DNA of 6,058 bases, taken from Flavobacteriaceae bacterium (GTDB lineage Bacteria > Bacteroidota > Bacteroidia > Flavobacteriales > Flavobacteriaceae). Where the stretch lies: contig JALZVC010000104.1 of assembly GCA_023301205.1 (NCBI GenBank), positions 1 through 6,058 on the forward strand. Direction: 5' to 3'. How positions within the stretch are numbered: position 1 is the first letter of the stretch; each line of letters starts with the position of its first letter. Position numbers and translations under genes: made by a program. The notes beneath the pieces are model-generated. The model saw nothing but the letters and a program-made list of their open reading frames with translations, ran no database searches and had not been told where the DNA came from. This document shows positions 1 through 6,021 of this stretch, one piece after another.

Positions 1-1698
1 AATGTAAAGTTTGAAATTAAAGTTAGCAAACAGAAGTTAGGCATAAGCGAACGTCTGCGCGTAGATTTTACTATGAATAGAGATGGTGATAATTTTATGC
101 CGCCAGATTTTAATGGGTTTTTAGTGGTAGGAGGTCCTAATCAATCGTTAAGTAACTCGTATATAAATGGTAAAAGAAGTTTTTCTAAAACCTATTCTTA
201 TTTCCTTTCGCCACAAAAACTAGGTAAAATCACCCTAGGCACAGCTACTATACTAATTGAGGGACAAACATACTCTTCAAAGCCAATAGCAATACAGGTT
301 ACAAAACAAAGTTCTGTACCGCAAGATCCAAACAACCCAGATTATGTAGCTAATGCTGCAGTGCATCTCGTTGCAGAAATATCTGATAGTAATCCATTTT
401 TAAATGAAGCAATCACGGTGGTCTACAAATTATACGTTTCTAGAGATGTAAGTATTACCAGTTCTTGGAAAGAAGTAGCTTCTCCTAAGTATGAAGATTT
501 TTGGAGTCAAAATATTGACGCTCGCGGTGATTATAAAGTATACAACGGCAAATATCAAGGAGAGGATTTTCGCTATGTTATTTTAAGGAGTACGGTGTTA
601 TATCCTCAAAAAATTGGCGAACTTGACATAGAACCACTTACGCTAAATATCCCTATAGACGTTCCTTCAAGAAGGAGAGACTTCTTTGGCAGAGCTATCC
701 CTGTTCGAATAAACAAAACAGTGAGTGCTGGTAAAAGAAAGATAAAAGTACGTGCGCTACCTTTAGCAAACAGACCTGATGGTTTTACGGATGCCGTGGG
801 TGATTTTTCATTAGAAATGCGTGCAAATAAAACGCAACTCAATGCCAATGAGGCACTAGAACTTGACGTTAAAATTACTGGAAACGGAAATTTAAAATTG
901 ATGGGCTTACCTGAGGTAACACTTCCTAGCAGCCTAGAAGTGTATGACCCAGAACGCACCAATGACGTAAAGGTTAAAGCCATTGGAATGCAAGGGACTA
1001 TTTCAGAAAAATACACGGTAATCCCTCAGTATAAAGGTCAATACCCTATTCGCCCTATAACCTTCTCTTATTTTGATCCTAAAACGGAAACTTATAAAAC
1101 GCTCACCTCAAAAGAAATTATTATTGATGTGCCAGAAGGGCCTACAAACGGCGAACTGGAAGTGGCCGCAAAAGAAGATATAGCAGCAACCAACACGCAG
1201 TTTAAAAACATTAAACTTGCCACTACATTCCAATCCATGACCAAAGATCATTTCTTTAAATCTAAATTGTTCTGGACATTAATGGCTGGTCCTTTTTTAC
1301 TAATTCCGTTGTTTATTTTAGCAGGACGCTTTAGAGATAGAAGGCTTGCAGATGTAGACGGTAATCGATTACGCAGTGCAAATAGATTAGCTAGAAAATA
1401 TTTAGGAGTAGCAAAGAAAAACTTAAAAGACCAAGAAGCATTTTATGAGTCTATGGAATTAGCTTTACATAATTATTTAAAAGCGAAGTTAGACATAGAA
1501 ACTACAGAGATGTCTAAAGATCGTATTGCACAATTATTAACAGAAAGAAACGTAGCTGAAAACACAGTGACAGAATTTAATACATTGCTTAAAAGTTGCG
1601 AATTTGCTCGTTATACACCCGCTACGGCAGTATTAATTAAGGAAGATTATAACAAGGCTGTTGATATTATCTCAACCATAGATAAAGAAATTCAATAA
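1..1698 (+). CDS. batD: BatD family protein (Bacteroides aerotolerance operon), 5' truncated by window edge
   Basis: The reading frame is open from base 1, so the gene begins upstream; the first ATG in view (base 73) is internal, because the 24 preceding codons continue the conserved BatD N-terminal pattern (VSKQKLGISERLRVDFT). The visible part is 565 residues, close to the usual full length of about 590, so little more than the signal peptide should be missing. Residues 1 to about 420 form a beta-rich extracytoplasmic region with the family stretch PPDFNGFLVVGGPNQSLSNS early on. One membrane segment follows at about 423-442 (LFWTLMAGPFLLIPLFILA), capped by positive residues (GRFRDRR), then a helical cytoplasmic tail of about 120 residues. 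BatD proteins are thought to work with the VWA proteins BatA/BatB and a MoxR ATPase in envelope or oxidative-stress tolerance; the exact biochemistry is unknown. The stop overlaps the batE start by one base, so the two are probably translationally coupled. Family assignment is secure, function much less so. Confidence 0.93.
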   Translation, partial: NVKFEIKVSKQKLGISERLRVDFTMNRDGDNFMPPDFNGFLVVGGPNQSLSNSYINGKRSFSKTYSYFLSPQKLGKITLGTATILIEGQTYSSKPIAIQVTKQSSVPQDPNNPDYVANAAVHLVAEISDSNPFLNEAITVVYKLYVSRDVSITSSWKEVASPKYEDFWSQNIDARGDYKVYNGKYQGEDFRYVILRSTVLYPQKIGELDIEPLTLNIPIDVPSRRRDFFGRAIPVRINKTVSAGKRKIKVRALPLANRPDGFTDAVGDFSLEMRANKTQLNANEALELDVKITGNGNLKLMGLPEVTLPSSLEVYDPERTNDVKVKAIGMQGTISEKYTVIPQYKGQYPIRPITFSYFDPKTETYKTLTSKEIIIDVPEGPTNGELEVAAKEDIAATNTQFKNIKLATTFQSMTKDHFFKSKLFWTLMAGPFLLIPLFILAGRFRDRRLADVDGNRLRSANRLARKYLGVAKKNLKDQEAFYESMELALHNYLKAKLDIETTEMSKDRIAQLLTERNVAENTVTEFNTLLKSCEFARYTPATAVLIKEDYNKAVDIISTIDKEIQ

Positions 1699-2477
1699 TG
1701 GGGATTTTTAAGAAACATATACGCACAATTGTTCTTTTTACCTCACTAGTATTGGGAGTTATTAGCATTTCCGAAGCACAAAAAAACAATGTTCTTTTTG
1801 AACAAGGAAACAAGCAATTTGCTGCCGATAATTTTCAGCAAGCGATTGATTCCTGGAAATTGATAGAAAAGACAGGCAATGAGAGTGCAGAATTATATTA
1901 CAATCTAGGGAATGCGTATTACAAATTAAATAAAGTAGCCCCAAGTATTTACTATTTTGAAAAGGCATTACAGCTAGCGCCTAATAATCCAGACATAAAA
2001 AACAACTTGCGTTTTGCACAAAATGCACGCGTGGATGCCATTGAGACCTTGCCCAAAAATTTTATCGCTAAAACCTATGAGCATCTGTATTCTATTGCCA
2101 CTTTCGAAACTTGGGCAAAGGTCGCTGTAACATTCTCTATCATTAGTGTTTTAGGATTTTTGTTCTATTATTTTGTAAATCAAAGTAGAATGAAACGCTT
2201 CTTTTTACTGGTTTCGGCAACTGGGATTCTGCTATTATTCATTTCTATAACAATGGCATTTACTACCTATAACAACGTCAACAAGGACAACCCCGCTATA
2301 ATTTTTGAAGAGAGCGTGGACGTTAAAGATAAAGCTTCGTTAGGGAGTGAAACCAATTTTGTACTCCACGAAGGAACAAAAATACAAGTACTTGAATCTG
2401 ATGAATTGTGGGACTTTATTCGCATCGCTAACGGGAAAGAAGGTTGGATTCCTTCGGAAACGTTAAAGAGATTATAA
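1698..2477 (+). CDS. batE: BatE family protein: signal peptide, TPR repeats, two membrane segments, C-terminal SH3-like domain
   Basis: This 259-residue protein starts at an ATG sharing its A with the batD stop (TAATG), typical of coupled genes in one operon. Residues 1-27 look like a signal peptide (basic start, hydrophobic core, possible cleavage after SEA before Gln28). Residues about 30-63 and 64-97 form two TPR units; the second is clear (AELYYNLGNAYYKLNKV, then YYFEKALQLAPNN). Two membrane segments follow at about 139-161 and 168-190, separated by a short basic turn (NQSRMKRF). Residues about 200-259 form a bacterial SH3-like domain (EGTKIQVLESDELWDFIRIANG, ending EGWIPSETLKRL). With this topology both TPR and SH3 parts should lie outside the cytoplasm, as protein- or peptidoglycan-interaction modules of the Bat complex. 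No enzymatic residues are expected. The gene is probably the last of the bat operon, since a 56-base gap with a promoter-like motif follows. The symbol rests on domain order and position after batD; TPR-bearing bat genes are named inconsistently (batC/batE). Confidence 0.9.
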   Translation: MGIFKKHIRTIVLFTSLVLGVISISEAQKNNVLFEQGNKQFAADNFQQAIDSWKLIEKTGNESAELYYNLGNAYYKLNKVAPSIYYFEKALQLAPNNPDIKNNLRFAQNARVDAIETLPKNFIAKTYEHLYSIATFETWAKVAVTFSIISVLGFLFYYFVNQSRMKRFFLLVSATGILLLFISITMAFTTYNNVNKDNPAIIFEESVDVKDKASLGSETNFVLHEGTKIQVLESDELWDFIRIANGKEGWIPSETLKRL

Positions 2478-2488
2478 AAATTATTTCG

Positions 2489-2507
2489 GTTAAACTATTT
2501 GTTTAAC
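2489..2507. repeat. Perfect 7-bp inverted repeat downstream of batE
   Basis: GTTAAAC (2489-2495) and GTTTAAC (2501-2507) are exact reverse complements separated by the five bases TATTT. The right arm overlaps a TAnnTTTG promoter match, so it could be an operator. As RNA it would form a short AT-rich hairpin followed by a poor U-tract, making only a weak terminator for the bat operon. Both readings are inference; the symmetry itself is directly visible. Confidence 0.5.
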
Positions 2508-2511
2508 TTTG
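2504..2511 (+). promoter_or_regulatory. Candidate Bacteroidota -7 promoter element (TAACTTTG)
   Basis: TAACTTTG matches the known Bacteroidota consensus TAnnTTTG at every fixed position and lies 22 bases before the ATG of the small gene at 2534. The expected upstream -33 TTG is missing at proper spacing; the nearest approximation is TTTCGG at 2484-2489. It would drive the small gene and perhaps sulP. The exact -7 match and its location in the only gap after batE support it, but short AT-rich motifs arise easily by chance. Confidence 0.45.
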
Positions 2512-2533
2512 CGTATATTTTACAAGGCGTTTC

Positions 2534-2830
2534 ATGAAACTATTTACAAACATAATTATGGCGATTCTTTTATCGCTTTCCATTTTGGCTCCCGCCGTTA
2601 TGGACATTATAGATGTAGATTTAGGTGTAGAAATTTCCGAAAATATCGGAGAAGAAGAGTCTGAAAAAGAAGTAGGAAAAGAGCTTAAAGAAAAGAAGCT
2701 CATTGTTTCATCGTTAGAGTATGGAGATAGCGAAGATTTTACTTCTCAAAAAGAAAACTCTTTTTATTATTTAGGCAATCACTTAGACTTAGTTCGGTCT
2801 ATTGTCTTACCACCTCCAGAACAAGCATAG
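2534..2830 (+). CDS. Small secreted or membrane-anchored hypothetical protein (98 aa)
   Basis: I do not recognise this family. The ATG at 2534 has a modest Shine-Dalgarno-like AAGG at 2524-2527, six bases upstream. Residues about 4-25 are strongly hydrophobic (FTNIIMAILLSLSILAPAVM), consistent with a signal peptide or a single N-terminal anchor; no lipobox cysteine is present. Residues 26-56 are acidic and charged (SENIGEEESEKEVGKELKEKK) and probably helical. The C-terminal third is less charged (NSFYYLGNHLDLVRSIVLPPP) and ends PPPEQA. There are no cysteines and no catalytic motif. The reading frame with a plausible secretion signal, a ribosome site and an upstream promoter match argue that it is real. 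It lies 83 bases before sulP on the same strand, so it could be cotranscribed and its product could sit beside the transporter in the envelope, but that link is positional only. The frame on the opposite strand here lacks such support. Confidence 0.72.
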   Translation: MKLFTNIIMAILLSLSILAPAVMDIIDVDLGVEISENIGEEESEKEVGKELKEKKLIVSSLEYGDSEDFTSQKENSFYYLGNHLDLVRSIVLPPPEQA

Positions 2831-2836
2831 ATTTTA

Positions 2837-2870
2837 TTGTCTATAATGGTTTCCCTTGAGGATACCTTTT
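2837..2870 (+). promoter_or_regulatory. Weak candidate promoter for sulP (TTG, 23-base spacer, TACCTTTT)
   Basis: TACCTTTT at 2863-2870 differs from the Bacteroidota -7 consensus TAnnTTTG only at the last base, and a TTG at 2837-2839 lies 23 bases upstream, the far end of the usual -33 spacing. Transcription would begin near 2877, placing the inverted repeat at 2880-2898 at the very 5' end of the sulP message. This is a pattern match with low specificity. Confidence 0.3.
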
Positions 2871-2879
2871 TCTAATACT

Positions 2880-2898
2880 CTCACTTAATGCAAGTGAG
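2880..2898 (+). repeat. Perfect 7-bp stem-loop just upstream of the sulP start codon
   Basis: CTCACTT (2880-2886) and AAGTGAG (2892-2898) are exact reverse complements around the loop AATGC. The structure ends 15 bases before the sulP ATG. It is more GC-rich than the surrounding gap, so it should fold better than most chance repeats here. No uninterrupted T-run follows (the next bases are CTTAAATTCTATTTT), so it is a poor intrinsic terminator. It could be a 5' stabilising stem, a partial terminator between the small gene and sulP, or a protein-binding site. Confidence 0.5.
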
Positions 2899-2913
2899 CT
2901 TAAATTCTATTTT

Positions 2914-4494
2914 ATGTTTAAAAATTTAAAAAACGATATTCCAGCGAGTATCGTAGTGTTTTTCGTTGCTTTACCATTATGCCTTGGTATTGCACTTGCC
3001 AGTGGAGCACCTTTGTTTTCTGGTCTTATTGCCGGTATTATAGGTGGTGTTGTCGTAGGAGCCATTAGTGGTTCTAAAATAGGCGTAAGTGGTCCAGCTG
3101 CAGGTCTTGCAGCAATTGTACTTGTTGCAATAACATCTCTTGGGTCTTATGAAAATTTTTTAGTCGCGGTAGTTCTTGGAGGAATAATTCAACTACTATT
3201 TGGTGTTTTAAAATTTGGTGTAATTGGTTATTATTTTCCATCATCTGTAATTAAGGGGATGTTAACCGGAATTGGAATTATAATTATACTTAAACAGATA
3301 CCCCATTTTTTTGGTTATGATGCAGAGCCTGAAGGAGCATTTAGTTTTTTTGAGAGTTCTGGAGAGAATACGTTTTCGGCAATTTTAAATATTGCAGATA
3401 ACTTAATTATTGGTTCATTAATCGTGGGTGTAATTAGTTTAACAATTTTAATTGTTTGGGACAAAATTCTTAGTAAAAAATCTAAAATTTTTCAGGTTAT
3501 TCAAGGGCCATTAGTTGCAGTAGCTGTTGGTATTATATACTACATTCTTACTCAGTCTAACGAGTCACTAGCTATTGCAAAAACTCATTTAGTTAATGTT
3601 CCTATACCTGACAGTGTGAGCTCATTTGTGGGTCAATTTAGCTTCCCCAACTTTGCTGTGATAAGCAATCCAGAGGTATGGGTAGTTGCATTTACAATAG
3701 CACTTGTAGCCAGCCTTGAAACATTATTATGCGTAGAAGCTACAGATAAGTTAGATCCACATAAAAACGTGACTCCTACAAACAGAGAATTATTTGCTCA
3801 AGGTACTGGTAATATTCTGTCTGGTTTAGTAGGCGGCTTGCCAATTACACAGGTAATTGTAAGAAGCTCGGCAAATATTCAGTCTGGTGGTAGAACTAAA
3901 CTTTCGGCTATTATTCACGGTCTCTTATTATTGATTTCTGTAATACTAATTCCGCGACTATTAAATATGATTCCTTTATCTGTCCTTGCGGCAATTTTAT
4001 TAATAGTTGGATTTAAACTAGCAAAACCAGCGTTGTTTTTTAAAATGTACAAACTAGGTTGGAAACAATTTGTTCCATTTTTAGTCACTGTCCTGGGAAT
4101 TGTTTTTATCGATTTATTGTATGGGATAGGATTAGGCCTTGCAGTAGGTGTTGTTGTAATTTTAATTAAAAGTTATCAAAACTCTCACTTCTTGCACATA
4201 GAAGATAAAAGTAACGGGAAACATAGAATAAATATGACTTTTGCAGAAGAGGTTACATTTTTTAATAAAGGTGCTATACTTAAAGAATTAGATAATTTAC
4301 CTAGAGAGACCTACTTAGAAATTGATGTTAGAAAAACAAGATATTTAGATAATGATATAATAGAAATCTTAGATGATTTTGCATTTAAAGCCAAAGAACG
4401 AGATATAGATATAAAAATTATTTCTGAAAGCGGTAGCGCTGAAAACCCACCTAGTTTTATTGAGTATTTTAAACTTAGAACTAAAAATGCATAA
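2914..4494 (+). CDS. SulP family anion transporter with C-terminal STAS-like domain, probable bicarbonate transporter
   Basis: This 526-residue inner-membrane protein belongs to the SulP/SLC26 family. The start at 2914 gives the expected N-terminus, directly before the first membrane helix (PASIVVFFVALPLCLGIALASG), and no in-frame ATG lies in the upstream gap. Hydrophobic segments run from about residue 10 to 419. Family landmarks are the SGPAAGLAAI stretch at 59-68, the ASLETLLCVEATDKLDPHK stretch at 266-284, and GGLPITQVIVRSSANIQSGG at 307-326. Residues about 438-506 form a short STAS-like cytoplasmic domain, the usual regulatory module. SulP members carry sulfate, bicarbonate or dicarboxylates, and substrate cannot be read from sequence alone. 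Bicarbonate is favoured by the carbonic anhydrase gene two positions downstream, an association well known for SulP and including natural SulP-carbonic anhydrase fusions. A generic database label of sulfate permease would be over-specific. No Shine-Dalgarno is visible, as is common in this phylum. The Usp-like gene starts about 10 bases after the stop, implying one transcript. Confidence 0.93.
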   Translation: MFKNLKNDIPASIVVFFVALPLCLGIALASGAPLFSGLIAGIIGGVVVGAISGSKIGVSGPAAGLAAIVLVAITSLGSYENFLVAVVLGGIIQLLFGVLKFGVIGYYFPSSVIKGMLTGIGIIIILKQIPHFFGYDAEPEGAFSFFESSGENTFSAILNIADNLIIGSLIVGVISLTILIVWDKILSKKSKIFQVIQGPLVAVAVGIIYYILTQSNESLAIAKTHLVNVPIPDSVSSFVGQFSFPNFAVISNPEVWVVAFTIALVASLETLLCVEATDKLDPHKNVTPTNRELFAQGTGNILSGLVGGLPITQVIVRSSANIQSGGRTKLSAIIHGLLLLISVILIPRLLNMIPLSVLAAILLIVGFKLAKPALFFKMYKLGWKQFVPFLVTVLGIVFIDLLYGIGLGLAVGVVVILIKSYQNSHFLHIEDKSNGKHRINMTFAEEVTFFNKGAILKELDNLPRETYLEIDVRKTRYLDNDIIEILDDFAFKAKERDIDIKIISESGSAENPPSFIEYFKLRTKNA

Positions 4495-4504
4495 TCTTGT
4501 TAAA

Positions 4505-5311
4505 ATGAAAAATAATAAACATAAAATATTGGTTCTTTCAGATTTAACAGATCAAAGTACTAACGTATTAAAAAGCGCATCGAAAATAGCGCAAGTAATT
4601 GATGGTAAAATTGAGCTATTTCACGTACGTAAGCCTACAGATGTAGTTGAAAAAGAGAGCAACCTTTCGGCCGTTAGAGGTCTTAAAGACCACTATGTCC
4701 TTGCAGACAAAAAATTGAAAGCCCTGTGTGAAACTATTTCTGAAAAGACGCAAGTATCGATCAAACACTCCTTTTCATTTGGAAATCTTAAAAATGAAAT
4801 TGAAGCTCATATTCTCAAAACAAAACCTGATTTTATTGTTTTAGGAAAAAGAGTGTCTAAAACTCCTGGTTTTTTGGGTGATCGCATTTTCTCATTCATA
4901 TTGAAAAAATTTGAAGGCCCGGTTTTATTAGCAAGTAATGATGCAGTTTTAGAAAATGAAAGTACATTGTCTTTAGGGTTATATAATGAAACTACAATAC
5001 AATCGAACATTTCAAGTTTAAACGCTATTATTTCTAATACAGAAGGACCTATCAGGTCTTTTTCAATTAGAGATAAGCCTACAGAAACCATAGAAGAACA
5101 AAAATTAACAAGTGATGGTATAGTATCCTATATCTTTGAGAAGAATGGTCAAACATTAAAAAATATGTCCAATTATATGCAAAAGAATAAAGTAAATCTT
5201 TTGCTCGTTGATCGAAAATCGAAAAACTCAAGTACTAAAAAAGACCTTTCCATTTCAGCATTAAATGACTTGGCCTTAACTATAAAAGTTCCGCTACTGT
5301 TTTCTCATTAA
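4505..5311 (+). CDS. Universal stress protein (UspA-like), tandem two-domain form with degenerate nucleotide motifs
   Basis: A 268-residue cytoplasmic protein. I chose the ATG at 4505, 10 bases after sulP ends, because it begins MKNNKHKILVLSD, the usual Usp opening (basic residues, first beta strand, then Asp13). In-frame ATGs at 4487 and 4460 would add 6 or 15 residues and overlap sulP. Domain 1 spans about residues 5-144, ending with strand DFIVLGKR, loop GFLGDRIF and strand GPVLLAS. Domain 2, about 155-268, is weaker and ends with strands LLLVDRK and VPLLFSH. Two-domain Usps of about 270-280 residues are common in Bacteroidota. The classic ATP-binding pattern G-X2-G-X9-G-S/T is degraded: in domain 1, G114 begins GKRV, so the second Gly is Val, and the later Gly is followed by Asp (LGD); domain 2 lacks the glycines. 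ATP binding is therefore doubtful. Its position between an anion transporter and a carbonic anhydrase suggests a regulatory or stress role in carbon or ion homeostasis, which is inference. Confidence 0.85.
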   Translation: MKNNKHKILVLSDLTDQSTNVLKSASKIAQVIDGKIELFHVRKPTDVVEKESNLSAVRGLKDHYVLADKKLKALCETISEKTQVSIKHSFSFGNLKNEIEAHILKTKPDFIVLGKRVSKTPGFLGDRIFSFILKKFEGPVLLASNDAVLENESTLSLGLYNETTIQSNISSLNAIISNTEGPIRSFSIRDKPTETIEEQKLTSDGIVSYIFEKNGQTLKNMSNYMQKNKVNLLLVDRKSKNSSTKKDLSISALNDLALTIKVPLLFSH

Positions 5312-5366
5312 CAAGCAGGTAGAATATCTTTTTTTAGTAAAGTATTAATTATTAAAACATAAAATT
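5312..5366 (+). promoter_or_regulatory. Intergenic gap before the carbonic anhydrase gene, with weak promoter-like TATCTTTT
   Basis: This 55-base gap is very AT-rich and contains TATCTTTT at 5325-5332, one mismatch from the Bacteroidota -7 consensus, with no convincing -33 TTG upstream. It could be an internal promoter giving the carbonic anhydrase gene extra expression. The seven-T run at 5329-5335 has no hairpin before it, so it is not a terminator and read-through from the Usp gene is expected. The A-rich bases just before the ATG fit a translation start without Shine-Dalgarno. Confidence 0.25.
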
Positions 5367-5993
5367 ATGAAAGCACAGACACTAGAAACACAAAGCGCTT
5401 ATACACCTCATAGCGCTATAGAAGCATTAAAAGAGGGCAATAGCCGTTTTGTATCTAAAAATCAAGTAAATAGAGATCTTTTAGGGCAAGTATCTGACAC
5501 AGCAGGTGGACAATATCCATTTGCAGTAATACTTAGCTGCATTGACTCTAGAGTTCCTGCAGAAATAGTTTTTGATCAAGGAATAGGTGATATTTTTAGT
5601 GCACGTGTTGCTGGAAATATTGTAAACGAAGACCTTTTAGGAAGTATTGAGTACGGTTGTAAAGTGGCTGGGTCTAAAGCAGTCATTGTTCTAGGTCATA
5701 CGGCTTGTGGAGCAGTAAAAGGAGCTTGTGATGATGTAAAATTAGGCAACATAACACCTTTATTAGCTAAAATTAAACCCGCAGTAAAAGCAGTTAAAAC
5801 TCCAGTAGATAAAGCGGAGCGTACAAGTGCTAATAAGCAATTTGTTCAAGACGTGGTATATAAAAATGTACGCATGACGATGGATGAAATGAGAGCGAAT
5901 AGTCAAGTGCTAACAGATATGGAAAATGAAAAAGAAATTGTTATTGTAGGTGCCGTTTATGACGTCTCATCTGGAAAAGTAGATTTTCTATAG
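5367..5993 (+). CDS. Beta-class carbonic anhydrase
   Basis: A 208-residue zinc enzyme interconverting CO2 and bicarbonate. The beta-class signature is complete: C58-I-D60-S-R62, then G-H111-T-A-C114-G. C58, H111 and C114 are the zinc ligands, and D60-R62 is the catalytic dyad that shields or opens the metal site. Other family features are the substrate-entrance stretch around residues 67-84 (IVFDQGIGDIFSARVAGN) and IEYGCKVAGSKAVIVLGHT. The length is normal for a bacterial beta enzyme, and the C-terminus (IVIVGAVYDVSSGKVDFL) matches the usual final strand. No signal peptide is visible at the start (MKAQTLETQSAYTP), so it should be cytoplasmic, where it would set the balance of imported bicarbonate and CO2 for carboxylases and pH. 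Beta enzymes usually act as dimers or tetramers. It is probably cotranscribed with the SulP and Usp genes and is followed by a strong terminator 34 bases after its stop. The family is certain; the coupling to the transporter is inferred from position. Confidence 0.97.
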   Translation: MKAQTLETQSAYTPHSAIEALKEGNSRFVSKNQVNRDLLGQVSDTAGGQYPFAVILSCIDSRVPAEIVFDQGIGDIFSARVAGNIVNEDLLGSIEYGCKVAGSKAVIVLGHTACGAVKGACDDVKLGNITPLLAKIKPAVKAVKTPVDKAERTSANKQFVQDVVYKNVRMTMDEMRANSQVLTDMENEKEIVIVGAVYDVSSGKVDFL

Positions 5994-6021
5994 CAGAAGT
6001 ATTCAAATACAATGTTGTGTT

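Noticed and set aside
606..1016. 136-codon open frame on the minus strand inside batD
   Set aside because: It lies wholly inside a clear BatD coding region, has low-complexity Ser/Leu-rich sequence typical of an antisense shadow, and shows no recognisable domain.
1698..2477. Unusual fusion of TPR repeats to an SH3 domain in one membrane protein
   Set aside because: This arrangement is consistent with BatE-type proteins in Bacteroidota, so I do not count it as a novel fusion.
2503..2703. 66-codon minus-strand frame opposite the small gene
   Set aside because: Its Ser/Phe-rich translation is the antisense image of the Glu/Lys-rich middle of the 98-residue protein; the + strand frame has a secretion signal, a ribosome site and a promoter match.
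2842..2847. TATAAT as an E. coli-type -10 box
   Set aside because: The Bacteroidota primary sigma factor uses TAnnTTTG rather than TATAAT, no TTGACA-like -35 is present, and such hexamers are frequent in AT-rich gaps.
4807..5091. 94-codon minus-strand frame inside the Usp-like gene
   Set aside because: It is fully contained in a recognisable Usp coding region, with no separate start signals or domain.
5329..5335. Run of seven Ts after the Usp-like gene as a terminator
   Set aside because: No stable hairpin precedes it, so it lacks the essential part of an intrinsic terminator.
5999..6010. Short inverted repeat GTATT-CA-AATAC after the carbonic anhydrase stop
   Set aside because: Only four AT-rich pairs are possible with a viable loop; it is likely chance, and the true terminator lies just downstream.
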